Shown here: in pieces, positions 31,437 through 42,500 of the stretch | How positions within the stretch are numbered: the first letter of the stretch is position 1 | Layout of the letters: every line of letters begins with the position of its first letter | From: Paramarasmius palmivorus | Taxonomy: Eukaryota; Basidiomycota; Agaricomycetes; Agaricales; Marasmiaceae | Direction: 5' to 3' | Length of the DNA stretch: 64,000 bases | Assembly (NCBI GenBank): GCA_037176845.1 | Contig: JAYKXP010000034.1 | Coordinates: 372,001 to 436,000 of the forward strand | Translations under genes and position numbers: made by a program | Notes under the pieces: generated by a model | Database searches by the model: none | Told to the model about the DNA's origin: nothing | What the model saw: the letters and a program-made list of their open reading frames with translations, nothing else

Positions 31437-31941
31437 AGCAGAATCAGAAAGAAGCGAGGCTCGGAAATGATAGAGGAACCAAGCTGTTCATTCAGAATAA
31501 ATATGGGGTTGAGCCTGAGAATGTCACCACGGTCAAAGAGTGGAATATCACCTTTTTCGGGCCCACATCAACACCATGCCATTTGACAGTTCGTCTCCTT
31601 GTTATAAGTATCCCTGTCATATGTAGCACCCTCGATACGACACATCTGTTTGACCCCTTTTTGTAGAAGTAGCTCAATTTGCCGTGGCTCTAGAGGAGGA
31701 TGCGATTACTGTGACAACGACCATCATCGAACATGGAATCGCACGAAGCTATGGATTGACTCACCACATGAGCACGATGGAGGTAGTAGAAGCAAGAACT
31801 CGCCAAGGTCCGGCCTCCGCTGTTGGCCCAGCATGATCATGTCAGATGATGTCGGACTTTGTACTCGCTGGGTGACACGTTTAACAACCTCCGCTCATCG
31901 ATATCTGATTTTCATCCCCGACTACCACCATCCCGACCTAA

Positions 31942-32931
31942 ATGTCAGGACCGCTCATTACCCATCTCTACACTGCCGACCCATCGGCTCACGTCTTTAA
32001 TGGCCGGGTATACATCTACCCCTCGCACGATCGCGAAACAGACATCGCCTTCAACGACAATGGCGATCAATATGACATGGCCGACTACCACGTTTTCTCG
32101 CTCCCAACCCTTTCAACCCCCACTCCAGACGTCACAGACCACGGTGTTGTTTTGCGCACCGAAGATGTCCCCTGGGTCTCTAAGCAACTCTGGGCCCCAG
32201 ACTGCGCCTCTAAGAATGGGAAATACTACCTATACTTCCCTGCACGAGACAAGGACAGCATCTTCCGTATCGGCGTAGCCGTAGGCGACAAGCCTGAAGG
32301 CCCCTTTACCCCAGAACCAGAGCCTATTCCCGGAAGTTTCAGCATCGACCCCGCATCATTTGTAGATACCGATGGATCTGCCTACCTTTATTTCGGCGGG
32401 CTGTGGGGCGGACAGCTGCAGTGCTACCAGTCAGGCCATGATTCCTTTGACGAGAAATGGCTAGGTCCCAAAGAACCATCTGGCCCTGGCGTGCAGGCGC
32501 TGTTCCCGAAGGTGGCCAAGTTGAGCGAGGATATGAAGAGTTTTGATGGTCCGGTGCAGGATCTTGTCATCCTCGCGCCTGAGACGGGGGAGCCACTCGC
32601 GGCGGATGATCACGACAGAAGGTTTTTCGAAGCGGCGTGGATGCACAAGAAGGATGATGTGTATTACTTCAGCTACTCGACTGGGGACACGCACTATCTC
32701 GCTTACGCAACGAGCTCTAGTCCTTTGGGTCCGTTCACGTATGCGGGGCGGATTCTGGAGCCCGTCCTTGGATGGACAACACACCATTCCATTGTGGAAT
32801 TCGAGGGAAGGTGGTGGTTGTTCCACCATGATTGCGAGTTGAGCAAAGGAGTTGACCATCTGCGATCCGTAAAGGTGAAGGAGATTTTCTATGACAAGGA
32901 GGGGAAGATTACGACCGAAAAGCCGGAGTAG
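31942..32931 (+). CDS. Glycoside hydrolase family 43 (beta-xylosidase / alpha-L-arabinofuranosidase type)
   Basis: One exon, 329 aa, no signal peptide, so probably an intracellular enzyme acting on xylo- or arabino-oligosaccharides. It shows the five-bladed-propeller catalytic set: Asp13 in 'HLYTADPSAHVFNGRVYIY' (general base), Asp136 in 'GSFSIDPASFVDTDG' (pKa modulator) and Glu230 in 'RRFFEAAWMHKKDD' (general acid). Other family signatures are 'WAPDCASKNGKYYLYFPARD', 'RIGVAVGDKPEGPF', 'YFGGLWGGQLQCYQ' and 'TTHHSIVEFEGRWWLFHHD'. The length fits a single-domain GH43. It is the only non-transposon enzyme gene here without introns, amid intron-rich neighbours, and its sequence reads like bacterial GH43 enzymes. 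Exact substrate cannot be read from sequence. Confidence 0.93.
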   Translation: MSGPLITHLYTADPSAHVFNGRVYIYPSHDRETDIAFNDNGDQYDMADYHVFSLPTLSTPTPDVTDHGVVLRTEDVPWVSKQLWAPDCASKNGKYYLYFPARDKDSIFRIGVAVGDKPEGPFTPEPEPIPGSFSIDPASFVDTDGSAYLYFGGLWGGQLQCYQSGHDSFDEKWLGPKEPSGPGVQALFPKVAKLSEDMKSFDGPVQDLVILAPETGEPLAADDHDRRFFEAAWMHKKDDVYYFSYSTGDTHYLAYATSSSPLGPFTYAGRILEPVLGWTTHHSIVEFEGRWWLFHHDCELSKGVDHLRSVKVKEIFYDKEGKITTEKPE

Positions 32932-34800
32932 CTTGGGAGTAGCTGCCATTGGTTCGAGTTCCGATGTAGCGAGGACTGGAAGCGTTTTAGAATATGTATA
33001 AAATCATTTATCTAGATCCACTTGTAACTCTTTAGAAATTGATTTATCAGAAAGGAATGACTCTTTTACCGTATATGTAGTGTGTTTCCTTCTTGAAGGT
33101 TGCAACATCGTGGTGGGAGATGGGAAGAAGAGCTTGCCGAACGCCGGACGGCAATGATGCCATTTCTTTTTCTCTACCACCACCACCACAGTGACCACTC
33201 CCCGTCTGTGATGGTCTACATCTACGTGCCTCTCTACATGAAGGGTTCCCCACAAGCCGGATGTAAGACGACATGGCTAGCTCAATCTGGCAAAATGGAC
33301 AATCGTTAAAGAATGTGACGCTCTGTACCGTGTGTGTTTCGTTGATTTCTCCTGGTATCCGAGGACTGACAACATTATCTCAGTCTTTTTATCCTGTACT
33401 TAGGGCTCCCGGGTACCTAAGACTCAAGAGGAAACGGCCAGGGAACATCGAAAATCGTTGGACGACATGTTGCTTGCGCAATGAATCTTGTTCTCAAACC
33501 CAGAAGACAATGCACGCAAGCCCCTCAATCTCAAATGCAAATACATCATCACCCTGACTATGGCCTACCTCGCTCCCAGCCTAGACGGGGGCATCCGTCT
33601 AGGCCGGAAGGCTACACGTTGGCTGGATAGCCAGGTGGTAACGTCTATCGTTGACCGCCAGGTGGGACGCCGAGTCATTCGACCTGATTCTGCTGTGCGT
33701 CATTTTCTTTTGCGATTGCTTCTGTCTCTTCTGACACGTTACCAACGCAGGCTCTTCTAGCTTAAAGTGAAGCTTACATTGGAATACACAACGCCACGAA
33801 AAGCTTCCTCGAAGCTCAGCAGCAATGATTTAGTCCATGAGGTCAACGTTTTGGTATGCACTTCATATCTTGCTCTCGTGTTAGTGTGCATGCTGAAACT
33901 TCCCTTGCAGGGAGATTGCACTACCACTCGGTATCATTCAAGAGGCATCTAAAGTCGAACTTGCAGAACGGAAGGAGTGACGGGTACGCCTCGTCCTAAA
34001 ACATGTCTACTTTCACTAAACGTTCGTATTAGGACAGCCTATCCTTGTAATCAGACTGTCCGTATAACACCAGATGCCCACCAACCCCTTAGCAGTTCGT
34101 CATGTCGACACGATCTTTATTATGACCCACTATACTAGCCGCCGGTTGCCCCAGTCCCGAAGATGACCGGGTACGTTCGCTACACGAGCTTGTCACGGCA
34201 TCAAAGTGCTGAGATTCCTTTGATAGATGGAGCCTGGTACCTACCCGTGCACAATGTCCCATGTTATCGAACGCAGGCAGTGCATCCGAGAGTACTACTG
34301 CCGATTTCGTTCTTGTGCTGCGTGTCCGGTACGACTCATTGGCAAAAGAAGCTTCGAGACCATGGTGGTTCCGGAGTTACAGAGTAACTAAAAGGTTAAG
34401 CACACTTGGTAACCCGTAAGTCTCGATTACACTACCATTCTACTTCGAAGATAACCGCCATACAGTAGGCGCCAAATACCATGTAGATGATAGCGGCTCG
34501 GGTTGGGAGCGATGTTAGCTCTACGCTTCACGAAGCGAAGTTGGCTCCAAGGTACGCATCTCCTTCCTAAGATCAATCGTCGAACTTAATGTATGAGTCA
34601 ATAGCATAATCCCTTCGAGGAAGATGGTCATCAGAGCGATTACAACTACAAGTGTTTGAACAATAGGAGCCTCAGTCTCCCTTCCGCCATGCTATTTATC
34701 ACAAGAATGCCCAATGAAACATAAATATCAGTGTATAGTGGAAGGAATGTACCATCATTCACCGTACCTTGTGCATTACATAATATTCTGAAAACGTGAA
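32932..34800. other. Intergenic, at most a tiny spliced ORF
   Basis: No recognisable protein. A small candidate runs from ATG 33560 to 33694, with a GTGCGT donor and CAG acceptor leading to a TAA near 33763 (about 49 aa, basic). It matches no family I know and is not listed as a gene. Confidence 0.45.
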
Positions 34801-35704
34801 TCACCACGGAATTTCTTCTATCTTACCAGAGGTTCTATGTCCATAGAACATGCCTGTGAATGAACGAGTCAACATTCGCCGTAGTCAAGACACATAGCCA
34901 CATACCTGTTTTTTCCTCGTCCGGGCTCAACAATACCCAAGGCAACAATACTTCGGCACCTTCAGCCACAGGTCTTCCACCCGTGAAGTTTGATAATCTC
35001 GTCTCCGTCAACCCAGGACTAACAGCGTTGACCTTAATCCCTTCGATCTTCAGCTCTTTCGCTAGCGAGACGGTATAAGCATTCAAGATTGCCTTGGAGC
35101 CATAATAGACGGCCGATATAGGCGGGAACCGTTCCGTAAGCTGAGTTTGGGCGGTATGAGAGCCAACTTCAGAGCTGACATTGAGAATAACGCCATTTCC
35201 TGCAATGCGGATGAGAGGGATGAATGCAGTGGTGACGCGGACGACCCCGAGATAGTTGGTATTGAGGACTTCGTTCACCGCGTTGATGTCAAGCTGGCTG
35301 GGCAGACCACCGCGTAAGACGATACCTATGCCGGATAAGAGATGAGAACAAGGAACCTTTGATAATTGACTGAAACGTACCGGCATTGTTGACGAGAACA
35401 TCGAGTTTACCCTCAGCCTTTTCGACAGCCTCTTTTGCTCGAAGAATGGATTCATTATCTGTCACATCCATCCGGACATACTTGACGTCGATATTATGGT
35501 CTGCTCTGAGTCTCTCCCTGAACGGTACGTTAGATCGATCTAGCTAAGCACAGAGATAAAAACATACACCGCATCTCGTCCTGACTGTTCGTTCCGTGAA
35601 GAGAGGTAGACGGTATGACCCCTGGCGGCGAGCAGTCTGACGAGCTCGTAACCGATACCAATGTTGGAGCCAGTGACCAGGATAATACGTGATTCCGGAT
35701 TCAT
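34801..35704 (-). CDS. Short-chain dehydrogenase/reductase (classical SDR)
   Basis: Four exons on the minus strand: 35704-35568, 35517-35381, 35325-34906 and 34853-34801, introns 50-55 nt, 248 aa. An NAD(P)-dependent oxidoreductase of the Rossmann fold. It has the cofactor motif TGSNIGIG (residues 11-18), 'MDVTDNES' (the acidic Asp after strand 4), NNAG (89-92), the catalytic Ser in 'LNVSSEVG' (about 142-143), and Tyr-x3-Lys in 'VYYGSKAI' (Y165, K169). These are followed by 'VNAVSPGLTETRLSNF'. The length equals the family norm. The C-terminal 'TGMFYGHRTSGKIEEIPW' is like carbonyl-reductase-type fungal SDRs. Substrate not predictable. Neighbours give no pathway. Confidence 0.9.
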
Positions 35705-36908
35705 TGAAAGTTCAGATGATTATGGAGTCGCTCTTTATATCGATGTGCCTCGGTAGGGTTCCGAATGGCCCGCGGAAGACTCCCGACGTTCATCATCCAA
35801 GCATTCATCATGGTAAGGGGTGTTTGAATTTGATTGATATGTCTTCAATGACCGTGTCGGCGTCTTTGGTGGAAGTTCCATTAAAATCTCAGACATGATA
35901 CGACGGGAAGGTTAAAAGGAAGAGCCTCGGAAATCTAGGTAGAGAAATTTGCGGTCAAACAATCACTCAAACTAGGTAACCACTGCCACGAACCCCACAT
36001 GCACGTAATCTCGACTCCCACCCAAACATCCTTTACTGCTTATTGATCTTGACACTCTTGCCCAACGGTGGAATTGCTATTGCCGAGTGAGCAGTCGAGC
36101 AAAATATTCAATCCTTCATCACGCACCACCACCACCACCATCCTTTGTCCGTACTTTATTGGTCGGATTACGAGTCCATGTAGAAGATTTTGGTGGCCAA
36201 GCAGGGAGGTCCTGTTTCTCGTAAACTATCCTGAACGATCGGTGAGAAATTTTCGCAGCTGGGCGTACCTGTGGACTGAGAAGATTTTTTAGGGTAGTTT
36301 GGCTCCCTGGGTTTTTCCCCTCCTCTTCGAGTAATATGAGCGGCAGCTAAGAATTGAAGGTAGAATATTGAGCTAGAAACTCGAAAGAGGCGAGGTGTGT
36401 CGTGAGATTCTGATAAGTCGGCATGGCAGAATTACATCATACGAAGGACCGGCGTTTGACTCTGAGTTATCACGGTTTCTTCCTCGGCCCATCATGATCA
36501 TCTCCAGAATTGCTCTTCGCTGTTGCCGTGAGTGTTCGAAGTTCAATGCCCTTGAAATGTTCCCATATGTGCGCTCTGCACGGTCTTAACCACCAGTAAC
36601 CACTAAATAATAGGAGCAGCACATTCATGAAATAATTCCGCTTTGGGATCCGCTAAAACTTGTAACACAAAATAGGCTTTTCAAGCTACAGGCAGTACCT
36701 GTGAGACTATTCGGCTGTAATCTGGTCATCGCATGATCATCAATACTTCCTGTATCAACGCAACGAAGACGGCGATGAGTATTCACCGCCATCGGAAGTT
36801 CACCTGGTTGCTATCGGCGCTGTCGGTGTAAGCATGGGAAATATCTGTCACTCCACTTAAAAAAAGAGACACGCTTCTTCCGCTCTCGCCCCAAGCCCTT
36901 TGACCCTG
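35705..36908. other. Intergenic, no supported gene
   Basis: 1.2 kb with short ORFs only. It may contain upstream exons or the promoter of the kinase fusion gene, whose true 5' end is uncertain. Confidence 0.5.
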
Positions 36909-39900
36909 ATGAGCTTCAATATTCGAGCTCATATTCAATCGCTCTTTGTCCAGGTCTCCAGGAATGGCACTGGTTCTACCGATGTAGAAACTTCGCAAAG
37001 GGTAGTCAAAGACGTTGGGGATCTTCGTGTCATACTGGCCAGCAAGCATCCCCTTCAAGCATTTCTCTCGTTAGACGCGACTCAAATCCCAGTCGTAGTG
37101 CAATTTTTGCAGACCGTACGTTCCCGTTCAAATGACGAAACCATATAGCAATGACATAGCACACATGACGATCAGGAAGCACAGACAGCGGAAGGAGACA
37201 AATATCGTAAGCTCTGCATGAGATGCATGCAGAAGCTAGTCAAAATATACCATATTCTGCCGCCTTCTCTGTTCGTGCAGAATGTCACACGACGAGGAGA
37301 CCATCCGATTTGTGGGGGAGGTTTCTCGGTGCGGCCTTCTATAGTTTTTGATCTCTTCCATTCTCACTACTGGTTATCAGGACATTTGGAAGGGAAAAAT
37401 GACCGGAAGAGATGTTTGCTTGAAGGTCTTGAGGATGCATCTTCTCGGAGACAGTTTCCAGAGACAGAAGGTACTCACTGTGAGTCTAATTCAGATTCTT
37501 TTTGAATGTCTGGAGTTTACAGCTTTGGACCAGAAATTCTGCGAAGAAGCATTGCTATGGACTCAACTCGACCATACTAATATCGTGCCACTATTCGGCG
37601 TCAACACTTCCCTCTTCTCTCCTGGCTTTTGCTTGATTTCTCCCTGGTTTTCCCACGGAAATATCATGTCGTACCTCAATCAGAACCCACAGCATGATAG
37701 ACTTCGCGCAGTGGGTATTTCGTTTCCGTTCACTGTGCTGAGACCTGAAATCAGCTTCTAGATCTATGATATCGTAGCAGGGCTTGCTTACCTTCATTCG
37801 CATGTTCCGATGATTGTACACGGTGATATCAAGGGTGTAAGCATATTTCTGCCCTAGCCTAGAAAAGGGTTACTCGCTTATTGATATGTATCCACAGGCT
37901 AACATCCTTGTCGATGATAGTCTTCACTGTCGATTGGCAGACTTTGGATTGGCAGCAATGACAAATGAATCTGAACAAGTGTTCACATCAACCACTACCG
38001 GTGGTGTCAAGGGTTCTTTCCGATGGATGGCACCAGAATTATATCAGACTGGAGATACTGGATTACGTTTGAGGGGGTCAAGCAAATCCTCGCGAGACAT
38101 GTATGCCTATGGCTGTACAGCATTAGAGGTAATATTGATACTTTGTTCATCTTAGGCTGACGGACGAGATCTAATTTGGATCAGATCATCACAGGAAGGC
38201 CTCCGTTTCCCGATCTCTTGGATGCTCAAGTCATGTTTCGCGTCTTGAGCGGGAGAAGACCGGAGCGACCGCAGGACGCCTGGTGTCCGAATAACATATG
38301 GGACTTAATCGAGAGATGCTGGGACACCAATCCGTTTCGTCGTCCGTCAGCCAGCGTAGTGCATGTTTTCTTGGAGCAACTACTTGCATCGAGAGAAACT
38401 AGCGATACGGCTGCGGACTCGGAGACGGAGCATATGTTTTTGCCAACTTGGGACTTGGTGGACAACGAGGAACACGCCGATGACAGCTTGACTTCTCCCC
38501 TCACCCCCGTCGCAGATGCTAATAAAGCCACGGCTTCGCAATCGGGTCTAACTGCTCGTGACTCAGAACTTCCGCCAGCATATAGTTCGATTGTAATGCC
38601 AGACGATCCGGGGTCTATTCAACCTTGGCTGTTGGACCAGCAAATGCAGCCCAAAACTTGGACCCCGCATACATCTATTGAAGGGAACGACCACTTTGAC
38701 TTGGGCCGAAAGTCTCCGCCGCCGCCCGAGTATCAAACTCATCATAGTCACAAAGCATCCCCTAATGCTGGTGATCCAACAGACCAATACACTTCAACCG
38801 CAACCCTGGAAGATGCAACCCCTCATGCGCATCATGTATCGAGCAGCGCAATGCATACTACATTCAGCGACCCAGTATTGTCATCGCCCTCGTACAATTC
38901 TGTCACAGTCGGCGATGCAATTGTTCAACGGACTTACGTACCCAACTTGGCTGACGGACTGGCAGTAACCATTGATGATACAGTCAGAGTACTGAAAACA
39001 TATCACGATGGCTGGGCATTGTGCGAAGATTCGCAACAGCTACTTGGCATGGTGCCAATGGAGATCCTGGAGCAGACGAAGAGCAAGACACAGGATGTTG
39101 GAATTGATCATGGCATAGCCAGATCTGCCTCTCCCAACGTTCTAGTTTTGAATTCTCTAGAACCACTCGAGGAACCACCAGAAGTCTATTGTGGGTGGCT
39201 ATCAAGTCTCATCCAACCTTTGAAACGGTTCATCACACCCGCAAATGATTTTAAAGACTACTACTATGACCTACAGGAAATCAGCGATACTATCAACGGG
39301 TCAGTTTTCCTTGCCAAGGCTCGTATAGAAAGAATTAGCCATACCTTCCTCTCCAAGTTCCACCAGCCATCGGTAGCAAAGCAAACAATGGTAGCAATCA
39401 GATGTATTTTCCTTGTACCGTCCTGGACGAGTGCGCTGGAGGAGCTGAAGCATGAGCTTTCAACCTTGGATGGCCTTTCACATGCGAACATCCATCGGAT
39501 CGATGCTTTGTATATCGATTTTTTGGATGATTCACTCTGGATTAGGACGGAGCTCATGAAATGTAGGTTGTCCCATATCCTCGAACTTGTCAGCAAAGGT
39601 ATAATATTGCGAGAAGACGCAATTGCGACAGCAACTGCAGACGTGAGTCTATAGGGTCCACCTTTGTTCTTGCATGACGGTCTGATTTTCGTTTTGACAG
39701 CTCGTTCAAGCCTTGGGATTTCTGCGAGACCACAATATTGCCCACCGTAATGTGAAAGCGGAGAATATCTGGGTTAATTATGATGGTGTACTGAAACTAG
39801 GTGTGTGTATGTGGCCGGCTCTTGCATCGCTGGATTTCCTAAACGTCACCAGGTGGTTTCTCTGAATCGAAGTGTATCCTCGCCGGCGCTGACACCTGGT

Positions 39901-40357
39901 CGCCCGGTGGAGATCGTGAAAATTCCTGGCAGGTAAGTAGTTCCCATTTGAATGCAATGCAGAACTGATGTCAGCTACTTAGGCACCGGAAACGCTCGGA
40001 TCACCGTGAGCAGATGTTGTAGTCATATTCATTGTCTTAGCTCATTGCGTATCATCATATAGCGGGTATTATGATCCTTTCAAAGCCGATATATGGTCAT
40101 TGGGCGCGATAATCTATGCGTTCACACAAAAAAACCCCGCGCTATATTCGCCCAAACTCGATAAATTTCAGAGGTTATGTTGGTACCTTCCGGAGGACCG
40201 TCCGGATATTAAATCCCTGGCACAGGTGAGGAAAGAAATCTTTCTTCAAAAAAAAAGAAAAGAAAAACGGCTGACATCCCTTCAGCACGACTTCCTCATA
40301 CGATCACTGAGCAATGGGCGAGGTGATCTCGTCGAGTTAATCAAAGCTCATGCATGA
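36909..40357 (+). CDS. TKL-like kinase fused to SH3-like domain and PAK-like pseudokinase
   Basis: Twelve exons: 36909-37115, 37176-37328, 37381-37479, 37534-37710, 37762-37836, 37898-38128, 38185-39642, 39701-39800, 39853-39932, 39983-40005, 40063-40225 and 40286-40357, 945 aa. Residues 1-100 resemble the paralog at 40905. The first kinase domain has the Gly loop 'CGGGFSDIW', Lys135 ('CLKVLRM'), HGDIKGAN (Asp234), DFG (252-254), 'KGSFRWMAPE' and 'CPNNIWDLIERCWD', so all catalytic residues are present. A Pro/Ser-rich linker leads to an SH3-like stretch (about 559-608, 'LADGLAVTIDDTVRVLKTYH', 'DGWALCED', 'GMVPMEIL'). The last part (about 673-940) aligns with PAK/STE20 kinases but lacks the Gly loop, and has VAIR for VAIK (R720), HRN for HRD (N817) and GFS for DFG. 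It is therefore a pseudokinase that may regulate the first domain. The start ATG is provisional. Confidence 0.85.
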
Positions 40358-40904
40358 ATGAGATCATTGCTCGTTGGTACTTTGTATAACGAGAAGATAG
40401 GGCTCTTTCGAAACCGGGGACATCATGTGTCGGGCGCTTAGTCGACCCAAAATTCCTTGAATGTTCACAAACAATTCGTACTTATGATACATCATTATCT
40501 GATGTCGAGGCTGCGTGTAGCTTCCATGGGAATGACACATCCGCGTCGTTCATTGAAGAAGAAAAGCGCAAATTTAGCACGAATTGCAATTAAGCCAACT
40601 TGAACATCAGACTGGCTAAGCAATGAGGGAGTCCATCGAGCAGTCCGCTGGGGCTAAACGCCGACTCGGGTTTCGACTCTTTGTCGACCACCTCTCAGGT
40701 AAGTCGGGCAGTTCCAATGAGGACATCATTAGCAGTGAGGCACTAATTAATCACAGACATTGGTAACGCAGCTACTTCTAGTATGGTTACAATGCTGCAA
40801 TGTTCGGGATTATACGTTGTACAGCAACAATCTCAACAAAGCCAAACCTTCTTCCCGTGTTATATAGAAGAAACAGTAACCAATGCTGTCTCATCGTTCC
40901 GCCC

Positions 40905-42500
40905 ATGCAGGCCGCAAATATCCGAACAATCTTTCTTTCTGGCTCAAGGGATCGGCAGGAAGGGACCGGAATAGTCAACCAGAAAATTACAGGCGTCGAA
41001 GATGTTCGTAGTATCATACTAGGCCATGCGGATCCCATTCAGACCTTCCTTTCGTTGGACCATGCCCAGATTACCTTGGTATTGCAATTCCTACAAGTGG
41101 TATGTTGTCATTAATGATTATACCCTTACTGTGATCTGACTGACTCGGATGGACGGTTGCGCAGGAAGCGCAGACGGCCAGCGCAAAATCATACCGGAGG
41201 CTTTGCAATAAATATCTGCACAGACTTGTGAGGAAACTCCATGTTCTCCCGCCCTCTCTTTTCGTCGACGACGTTGTGCGTCAGGGTAGATATGCATTGA
41301 GCGGAGGGGGTTTTTCAGTAAGATTTCTACCAGAGCCCAATGATATCGCATACCTATCTCACATTCGGCATTTTAAGGATATATGGAAAGGGTCGATGCG
41401 GGGAAAGGAAGTTTGTTTAAAAGTTCTGAGAATGCACACTTTGGGGGATAATTTTAACAGACAGAAAGTATTGACGGTGAGCGGGCTAGCGTGATCATGA
41501 TAAAGTATACAAATATTCACTTTCAGGATAGAAATTCTGCAAGGAGGCGTTATTGTGGAAGCAACTGGAACATCCAAACGTCGTACCGCTCTATGGGGTC
41601 AATACCTCCCTCTTTTCTCCAGGATTCTGTTTGATATCTCCCTGGTTCTCCAACGGCGATATCATGTCATTTCTGCAAGAGAACCCTTCACACGACAGGC
41701 TTGTTGTGGTCAGAATGATGCGTCTACCCAAACTACAAAATGTGAAACTGATGCCGGATTACAGATGAGTGATGTTGCCGCAGGCCTCACTTACCTTCAT
41801 TCACAGGATCCGATGATTGTCCATGGTGATATCAAAGGAGTAAGCCGCTGTTCAGGTTCCTCAGGCTAGTCCCAATGCTGAATGTTTTGGTAGGCAAACA
41901 TACTTGTTGATGACGACCGTCGCTGCCGCCTAGCAGATTTTGGTTTAGCCGTGATGACCGGAGAATCTGGAAAGATATTCACGACGTCGTCAACAGGTGG
42001 TCCAAAAGGCTCCTTTCGTTGGATGGCTCCGGAGATGTACGATGTCGGGAGTTCCGATGCTCTGCCTCGACCGCACGGAAGAGAGAAATCTTCTCAAGAC
42101 ATTTATGCATACGCGTGCACAATTTTCGAGGTATGCACCACGCCGATTTGCCTCTGGTAACGCTTAAAACGATGCATCTAATTATAATAAGATCATCACC
42201 GGAAAACCCCCTTTTCCCGATCTAGTAGACGCCCAAGTTATGTTTGCGGTGCTGAGGGGGAGACGACCGGAAAGACCGAGCGACGTCTGGTGTCCCGATT
42301 ATGTGTGGGACCTAGTCCAAAAGTGTTGGGACAAGGATCCGCTAAAACGTCCCCATGCTCATGTTGTGCATTCCTTCCTTCGAAGTCCCCTGACGAGAAG
42401 CGGGGCTAAAATCGATGAATTAAATTTGGCGAGTCGCTGGAAAACGGTGGTTGGAAAACGTATTCGATGGTGCACGTCGGGGGACTGGGTGTCAGAGTAA
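40905..42500 (+). CDS. TKL-like protein kinase, tandem paralog without the SH3-pseudokinase part
   Basis: Seven exons: 40905-41099, 41165-41317, 41378-41476, 41532-41708, 41765-41839, 41894-42130 and 42192-42500, 414 aa. Exons 2-5 have exactly the lengths of the upstream paralog's exons (153, 99, 177, 75 nt), as expected after tandem duplication. The domain has 'LSGGGFSDIWKG', Lys in 'VCLKVLRMH', HGDIKGANILV, ADFGLAVM, 'KGSFRWMAPEMY' and 'IITGKPPFPDLVDAQ', so it looks active. The protein stops about 30 residues after the kinase ('SGAKIDELNLASRW…'), with no SH3 or second kinase. The start is uncertain. An upstream ATG at 40623 with splice sites (GTAAGT at about 40699) could supply further N-terminal exons. 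Confidence 0.85.

Noticed and set aside
31942..35704. A metabolic gene cluster of GH43 and SDR
   Set aside because: They are on opposite strands, 1.9 kb apart, with no transporter, regulator or backbone enzyme. Proximity alone is not enough.
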